Below the pieces are notes generated by a model. That model was not told where the DNA came from. It did not search any database and saw only the letters and a program-made list of their open reading frames with translations. A program made the position numbers and the translations under genes. 46,534 nt of DNA from Phellopilus nigrolimitatus (taxonomy: Eukaryota; Basidiomycota; Agaricomycetes; Hymenochaetales; Hymenochaetaceae): positions 1-46,534 of the forward strand of contig JAJOHG010000200.1 in NCBI GenBank assembly GCA_021029095.1, read 5' to 3'. Numbering within the stretch: position 1 is the first letter of the stretch; every line of letters starts with the position of its first letter. Below, one piece after another: positions 40,212-46,534 of this stretch.

Positions 40212-43063
40212 TTAATCCCGCCCGACGCGCTGCTTCGTCCCCTGCGGAATATTCGACGTCGGGCCGTGGTAATGTCGGTGTGCCCTACAAAACAAAAGAG
40301 ACGTCAGCAAAAGCCAACACCATCCGCACCCAAGCATGCGCGCGCACCCAAGGATATACCAAGCCCTAAACAAAACAGAAAAGGCACGATCAGCGTTCTC
40401 CTCCCCGCAGGTCAGACACAGGCACAAACGCACCCAGACAGGATGACCACGCCGCCCGTGATGGCCGACGCGTAGTTCATGTTGTTCTTCGTGACGGGCA
40501 GCACCGTCGGCAGCGAAAAGATCACGGTCACGAAGAGCGTCCACAGGATGCACGCGACGTTCGCCGCCCAGCCGAGCGCGCCTGGACCCATGTAGAACGG
40601 GCCCGGCTTGAAGTGCACCTCGGGGTGGTTCCTGTAAAACCTCCGCCTGGTGGGATAGATAACGGGTGGAGCGTCAGCACAGCGCAGCAACTCGAGGCGA
40701 GATGAGACGAGACGGGGGCGACACGCACAGGAAGATGGGGATGATGTACGAGATGTCGAGCGCCATCGCGGTGAGCGAGAAGATCGCGTCCGCGGCGACG
40801 GGGCTCGCGAAGTCGAGGAGGCCTGGGAGGATGCTGAACAGCGTCGTCGCCCAGATCGCGTTGAGCGGCGTCCGCGTGAGCGCGCTCACGCGCCCGAGGG
40901 CACCGCGGTCAGGGAGGCCATGGTCGCGGCTGAATGCGTACACCGTCCGCGAACACGCCTGCAGCGCGGTCTGGCACACGAAGAACGCGGTCAGGCACAC
41001 GAACGCCCACAGGAACAGCGCGCCCGGTTTGCCGATGCGGTCGACCATGATCTGCGTGAGAAGTAGTGCGCGTTCAGAAAATAGACGATTGACGGAGAAG
41101 CGAAGAACGGACCTGGAGAACGGAGGATCCAGAATCGCCCGGTAGGTTCTCACTGGATTTTTTATAACGTTCAGATACTTCGAAGAAGCTAGCGTCTGGG
41201 AATAGACCTACAGCGGGCCAGAGCACAGCACGAGAACAATGTTGAATATCCAGCCTATCAATCCGGTTCCGATGACTGTCGATTAAAGGAATTATTTGAG
41301 AAATCGCAAAACGCCTTCAGAAATGAACACTATTCACCAGCAATAAAGATGGCACTCGGTGCTAGTAACGTAGATCAGAAAAAAGGAGATACAAACTTGG
41401 CAAAAATTCACGACATACCAGCATAGGCCGCTCGCCTCACCTCCTCCCTGAAAAAAAAAAAAAGGAAATCAGCATGCAGATAACCATACGGGACTCAAAT
41501 AGACGCACGAGATGTGAGCAGTCGCGTCGTAATCCTGAATCCAAAATCAGCGCCGTTTCGGATTCTTATATGTATGCCGCCGCTTACCGTCATCTAAGTT
41601 CAGTGCTAATCAATATTCAAAAATACATATGTAATATTAAGAATACGCACCGTCCATTGCACACTGAGCAGACCGAACAAAAACGCGATGCCTGTGTTCC
41701 AGCCGCCCGTCTGGTTAACGACGCCCTCCGTACCGAAAACATAGTTCGCCGAGTGCATCTCCGAGCGCGGGGTCATCGCAAGGAGGACGATAGTGATGAC
41801 TTGAAAGGCAGATAAGAATTTACGATAAAGGAAAAAGCGGGAACCAAAACATACGCGTGGTAGCACCGAGGTTCACGAAAACAAATCCCTTGGTGAAAAA
41901 GGCCAGATGTCTCGTGGCCACCGAGTTCTGCGGGAGACCGCCTTAGCCACAAATTTTAAAATCAACGAGATGAGTAAGATGTCCATACCAGTATCCCATG
42001 TAGGATGAGCAGGCTGGCGAATAAACCGACGGTCTTGCCCTGCCAACCAGTTTGCCCACATTAAATCTTCCTTTTTAGTAAACTGTGCTTCAGAAAAAGA
42101 ACAGACCTGCGTGATAACAAAATCGCCATCCTTGCCGATGACCACAGCCGCCCAAATCATATTTGCGAGGCCGAACTCCGTCGACGACAGTCCAGCGACC
42201 TGGCCTGCAGAAAGACATATTAGCACAGGCACTGATGCACACAGAATAATGCAACAACCCAGGATGTTCAGCCATCCGACAACCCACCCGACCTGCTCGG
42301 CAAAATAGAATGAGACAGCGTAAATCAAGGCCGGATAAGCGGTACGTACGACTGCTCGACGCTTCGGCGGACAGAGCTGCGCCGATGCGGTGTAGCTGGA
42401 CAGAGCGCGGTTAGGTAGGTCGTTACTATATGCTCCGAAAAAAAATTGAGTAAAAAGACATAGGTTGCTCACAGGCCTCCGCACGTCGGGAACGCGCTGA
42501 CAATCTCGGCTATGGAGGCGCCTTGTTACGAGCTGGTATTAGCTAGCGTACGCGAGAGATAAGCAGATAATAAGCAGATAAAACGTACCAAGCGTAAAGC
42601 ACATACATGCGCCCAAAATCCAGCACCATGTAACCTTTGAAGAATTCGTCAATTTCTCATCACGAGACACTCGCAAGAACCGAGGTTGCGCACCGAAGAT
42701 GGCCCACCCAGCAGTAGAGGAGTGTCAAATGTCGTCGCGATACTTGAACACAAACCCTGCGCGTATGCAAATTTATGTCAGACTGCTACAACGGTGGCCG
42801 CGCCGTGGATCCGTACCATAATGCTGAACGCGAAGCTAATCTGTACAACGACCAGACCCTATCAGAAAAAAAATAGAATAGAGATTGCGCGCCCGACGTA
42901 CCGTCGCGAGGTTGGAAAACTCGCGCTTGAAGGAGGGGACATAGCCAAGTGCCTCAAGCTCCTTGTCGTCGTCGGAAACAGATACTTCGCTGATGCTGGT
43001 CGCCTCCAGCTCGGCCATCGACAGGTCCTTGGAGGCCATCGACCGATCTTTGGAGATGCTCAT
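40212..43063 (-). CDS. Amino-acid permease (APC superfamily, GABA/choline-type)
   Basis: Twenty exons on the minus strand: 43063-42902, 42858-42817, 42756-42694, 42634-42589, 42521-42473, 42395-42350, 42291-42258, 42204-42107, 42039-41989, 41927-41855, 41799-41651, 41534-41509, 41447-41419, 41361-41338, 41275-41212, 41152-41113, 41051-40729, 40646-40434, 40365-40348, 40284-40212. All phases agree, giving 540 aa. Family motifs: LGYVPSFKREFS, ASIAEIVSAFPTCGGLYTAS, AGLSSTEFGLANMIWAA, MHSANYVFG, DYDATAHIS, GKPGALFLWAFVCLTAFFV, ACSRTVYAFSRDHGLPDRG, FKPGPFYMG and AHRHYHGP. It should be a plasma- or vacuolar-membrane transporter with about 12 helices. Exons of 18, 24, 26 and 29 nt are notable. Confidence 0.88.
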
Positions 43064-43714
43064 GCTGGGCGACAGAAGCAGAGACAGAGGCGAAAGATAG
43101 CAAGAGAGGGGTGAGTGGTGCAGGGAGCGCTGAAATTGATAGCATACAAACTATAAGTATCTGCACGCTGCACGCAGATCCGAGAAAAAAAAATCAGGCA
43201 CATCTTTTTGACGGGCGCAAATGTAAAAAGAAAAAATCAAATGGAAATCCGCACATCATTTTCTTGTTTTTTTTTTGGCGAGTCGAAGGATTATTTTATT
43301 ATCTCTCGATACAGTCGGAAGCAAGCACTTTGAAAACCACACTTCGTGTGCAGGCGAAGGCTACTGAAGAAGCGTCATAGCTGCCCAAAGCGTGTGGAAC
43401 TTAATCTCGCCTAACCATCCCTAGGTAAGCATATCAAGCTCATACCTTATCGTCCAATGTCATCCGCTGCGAATCGAATCGAGTTGATAACAATATTGAA
43501 TATAATGCAAGACCTTCCCAATGCTATGTGTCGACTACTGGATGAAATAATACGAATTAACCAACAACACACACCCTTTCAATTTATTCAGTCTAAGAAC
43601 CAGAGAAGAAAACAGCACAGAGATAAAGACGGAGTCAAACGGAGAGCCATGTAGCGTATCGTGAAAAGAGGTCGTGTGAGCACATCGCCACGGACTACGC
43701 GACGCCCCAGAAAA
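43064..43714. other. Permease upstream region
   Basis: 650 bp between the permease start and the RasGEF 3' end, both on the minus strand. A/T homopolymers occur near 43175-43275. No gene seen; it should contain the permease promoter. Confidence 0.4.
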
Positions 43715-46534
43715 TCAGTAGTCAGTGTACACAGCGAATATGCGCTGCAGTGCCTCAACGTCGAGCGCGCTTAGCTTCAGGCAGCGCGAGAGCAGTTTCT
43801 TATCCACATCAACTTCCACCTTATTCGCGAGGTGCTGCCCTGCGACAAGCGACTTGATCACACCCGCAATCTTGCGCTGCTTTTGCACGTTGATCAATGG
43901 CTCTATCTGCATAGACGGTGGCAAGGGCCTCAGGTCAGAGAATACCTCCGGATGCGCGGGTGATTTGAAGTTCCCGGTGCCCGGATCCGTGTCGACGGTT
44001 TCGGTGGGCGCGGAGGGGTCAATGAGGTCAGGCAGCCGGCTAAACCTGTGCAATTGTGACATATACACGCCTGCGCATCGAAGGAGGAAATTTTAACCAA
44101 TTGAAGGAGACTACACGCATATCTTCACTCACCAATAAACGGCACACACGAGGTCGGTACGACGACCTTCCCATCCGAGGCACCTTTATTCTTAGTGCTA
44201 GAAGAGGCTCCGTCCGCAGTGCTCGTCGTAGCAGCATCATCTTGCCCGCCGGTATTCAACGGCTTCGCGTCGACAATCGCCGCAATAGCCCTACGAATGT
44301 ACCGGAAGTCATTGTCGCTCGTGCAGAATGCCTTGAGGTCATCGAAAACGCGTATCTCCCAAATCCCTACACGACTCCAGGAGCGCTTCATCGCCTTTCG
44401 CACAGACTCGCTACTAAGCCCCGAAATGATGGCGACGAGCGTCGCGAAATTATTTTGTGTATAAGCCTTCTGCTCAGGATAAAAAACACAATTGATGAGT
44501 CCAGATAGACAAGAGAAGAGAATACGCGACCACGCACCCAAGCAATACGAATGAACTTGCTGACAATGTAGACACGGTCGTGCGGGTTAGTTAGCGCAAT
44601 CTCTGATACAACAAAGTTTGCTACGAGATTGAAGCGGGCCCGCGCGGCAGATAGAACGCTCATCTTCACTCCCCGTAACTCAACCTTTCTGCGACGGTCG
44701 CGAAGGAATTGCATCCAATCACGGATGTTATATTCCTCCGCAGAAGACATCCACTCCTCCGATACGAGCTCCTCGAACTTGATGCCAAGGAATATTTCGC
44801 GCTCGATAACGGCAAAGTGCTGCGCGAGCGTCCCCGAGCGATAGTGCAATATGAATGAGCGATATGGAGCCGGGTTGTTCGGGTGCTTAGCAAGGAGGAA
44901 TGTAGTCTGCCCATTCCGTTGTGCAGTAGGCGACTTCACAGGCGTTCCACCCGAAGTGGAAGGCCGTGATGGAAGTCGGCTTAGTAAAATCTCCTCCGGA
45001 CCGCTTCGTCGACCTTGGGTTTTGCATCCGAGGCTGGGGTATGAAGGCTCTGAGTACCAGGGCTATTGATTGGATGCGCCGTCTGACGAGGTGTCGGAGT
45101 GACCGCTTCCCCCACCCACGTTCTCCCCTTTATCAACCTTCAAATCATGCGAAAAACGATTGCAATGAGTCCTCCGATGACCGAGGCAATGAAAGCCGTG
45201 ACGTCCTCCTCGTTAGCTAACGAGTCCATTGCGCCACTTTCCGTACCATAATCGTACTCAGAATCGAACCATCGCCCTCGTCATCAGAAGGAACCGAGGC
45301 TGCTCGACGCCAAAGTCACCAGCGGCCCATCCGTTCCTGGATCGTGCGCACCCAGCCGTCGATTTTTGCCTGCTTTTGCCTCTGTTGCCTAGGATTAATT
45401 TGCCCCTTCAAGCCGACGCAGCGCCGCCTCAGCATCCCCAGGGTCTTCACGCTCGTTGTCGCTGAGGTCATCGACTAGTGCATTAACCTGCCATTGTTCA
45501 ACGGCGTTCCCGAGGCCGCGCGGCGATGAGAATGATGAGCGCGCAGAATCTACCTGCTCAGACATAGCAACAGACGCGCGTGACATAATGCCCATAGACG
45601 ACACGCTGTCCACCGAGCGGCGCACGAACTCAAAGTCACGTCTGTTGGGCAATCGCTTTGTTGGGCGGAGACCTGTTGCGCGCGTAGGCCCGCTCTCACG
45701 GGAAGAATCGTCCGACAAAAAATCAAGATCGTCGATGGACACGACGTCGGGAAACGACTGGAATTGGCCATTCGTAATCGGGTTTCCTAAGAATGAAGTC
45801 GTCTCGAACGACCTCATCGAGCCAGATGAGCCCGAGCCAACCGACTCCGCGCGTTCTGTCGAGCGCACGCGCGACAACGTCCTGTGTACAGGGCCATGTG
45901 CCTCAGAACCGGGTGTCTGCGATCGTGAATTGTCGTCCTTGAGGCCTGGACTTTCAGGTCGGAGATCCGCATGTGACGCCAGAGGGGTCCTACTCGCGGG
46001 CTCCGTATCTTGAGGTGACGGCGTCGGAAGCGGGGATGACGGCGAGGACTCATCCTCGCCGTCACCCGATGACACCGATACTGTAACCTTTGGGATGTCA
46101 GGCGCACTCGGCGTCACCGGCGAGCTTGCTACGGGATCAATCATCTTGAGATACTGTTCCACACCCCCGCGCACTGCAAACAAATCACCGGTCGCATTGA
46201 GCTCGAGGTCAAATGCAGACACGTCTCCGTACGGTGTGAGCGCGTAGCGGGCGAGCGCGAACTCAGAACGCGTTTCCAGCGGCCGAGGCGGCCAATCGTG
46301 TTCACGACGACGCGAGACAGCGAACTATGGTGTACAGGCAAAGCCGACGTTGTCCCTGCAAGCGGAAGATGGGTCCCAGGTTGAATAGCTCGGGCGTGCT
46401 GCAAAATTGTCAGGTGCAGCGGTTGCTGGAGCAAAATCCTAGACGTCGAATTAGTTGGACGCGTGGGGGAAGTAGTGACGCTCGTAACGGGGCTTTTGTT
46501 GCTCGCATTATCTCCTGGCCAAGCTGATTTGCAA
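43715..46534 (-). pseudogene. RasGEF (CDC25-domain) gene, 5' end outside window, disrupted upstream of the domain
   Basis: The 3' part is clean: an exon ending at 44538, then 44469-44133 and 44070-43715, encode a CDC25 domain. Motifs include VIEREIFLGIKFEELV, FNLVANFVVSEIALTNP, YIVSKFIRIAW, AYTQNNFATLVAIISGLSS, VPTSCVPFIGVYMSQLHRF, LPPSMQIEPLINVQKQRKI and VIKSLVAGQHL. Upstream, 46324-45395 is an open Ser-rich linker. Between 45406 and 45060 the protein continues only by changing frame at least three times (near 45403-45406, 45324-45328 and 45287-45292). A TAG at 46325-46327 interrupts TP-FAVSRRREHDWPPRP, where Gln would be expected. I read it as a disrupted Ras-type exchange factor, or a gene hit by assembly errors. 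The start lies beyond 46534. Confidence 0.65.

Overview
The window looks like a contig from a filamentous basidiomycete, most likely an Agaricomycete (wood-decay polypore-like). The reasons are genes with many short introns (about 50-90 nt) with GTNNGT donors, a secreted GH18 chitinase, an Argonaute relic, a chromodomain Ty3/gypsy retrotransposon, two tandem-duplicated gene pairs, and GC-rich coding against AT-rich spacers. The class is an inference; the sequence does not name the species.

Layout. (1) 104-10133 is one Ty3/gypsy chromovirus with two identical 215-bp LTRs and a CACAT target duplication. Its gag-pol frame is broken by one in-frame TGA and by a nested 4.5-kb DNA element (4544-9025) inside the integrase. 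That nested element carries intron-containing fragments of two host genes: a BAR-domain gene and ribosomal protein eS26 (RPS26). (2) 10931-12653 is a secreted GH18 chitinase, tail-to-tail with EMC1 (17328-13469, 13 exons). (3) 17660-20389 holds a diverged copy of the YAE1 5' exon, a TA-flanked MITE, a small Clr2-like gene in five exons, and intact YAE1. (4) 20919-22721 is an Argonaute pseudogene lacking PAZ. (5) 22951-27535 holds two head-to-head F-box genes: an F-box/WD40/UIM protein and an F-box protein with a long C-terminal repeat-like region. (6) 28338-29542 is a UBE2S-like E2, divergent from a mitochondrial RRM gene that is tandemly duplicated (units 29621-31320 and 31321-33053). (7) 33045-35352 holds two paralogous genes of unknown function on the minus strand. 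(8) 36140-37908 is a cluster of three non-autonomous DNA transposons: TA-flanked, CACTG-ended with about 215-bp inverted repeats, and hAT with an 8-bp TSD. (9) 38363-39802 is an NAD-binding epimerase-like gene in seven exons. (10) 43063-40212 is an amino-acid permease that I resolve into 20 exons. (11) 43715 to the window edge is a RasGEF gene whose CDC25 domain is clean but whose upstream linker carries a stop and several frame breaks.

Functionally these are mostly housekeeping genes: ER membrane insertion (EMC1), Fe-S delivery to ABCE1/Rli1 (Yae1), ubiquitin conjugation (UBE2S and F-box genes), amino-acid uptake, and Ras signalling. They are separated by transposons and local duplications. 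They do not form one pathway. The notable biology is gene-fragment capture in the nested transposon, the decayed Argonaute, the fresh tandem duplication with a shifted splice acceptor, and unusual splice structures (3-nt coding first exon, 18-40-nt microexons, recurrent GTCCGT donors). No CRISPR array, rRNA or convincing tRNA was seen.
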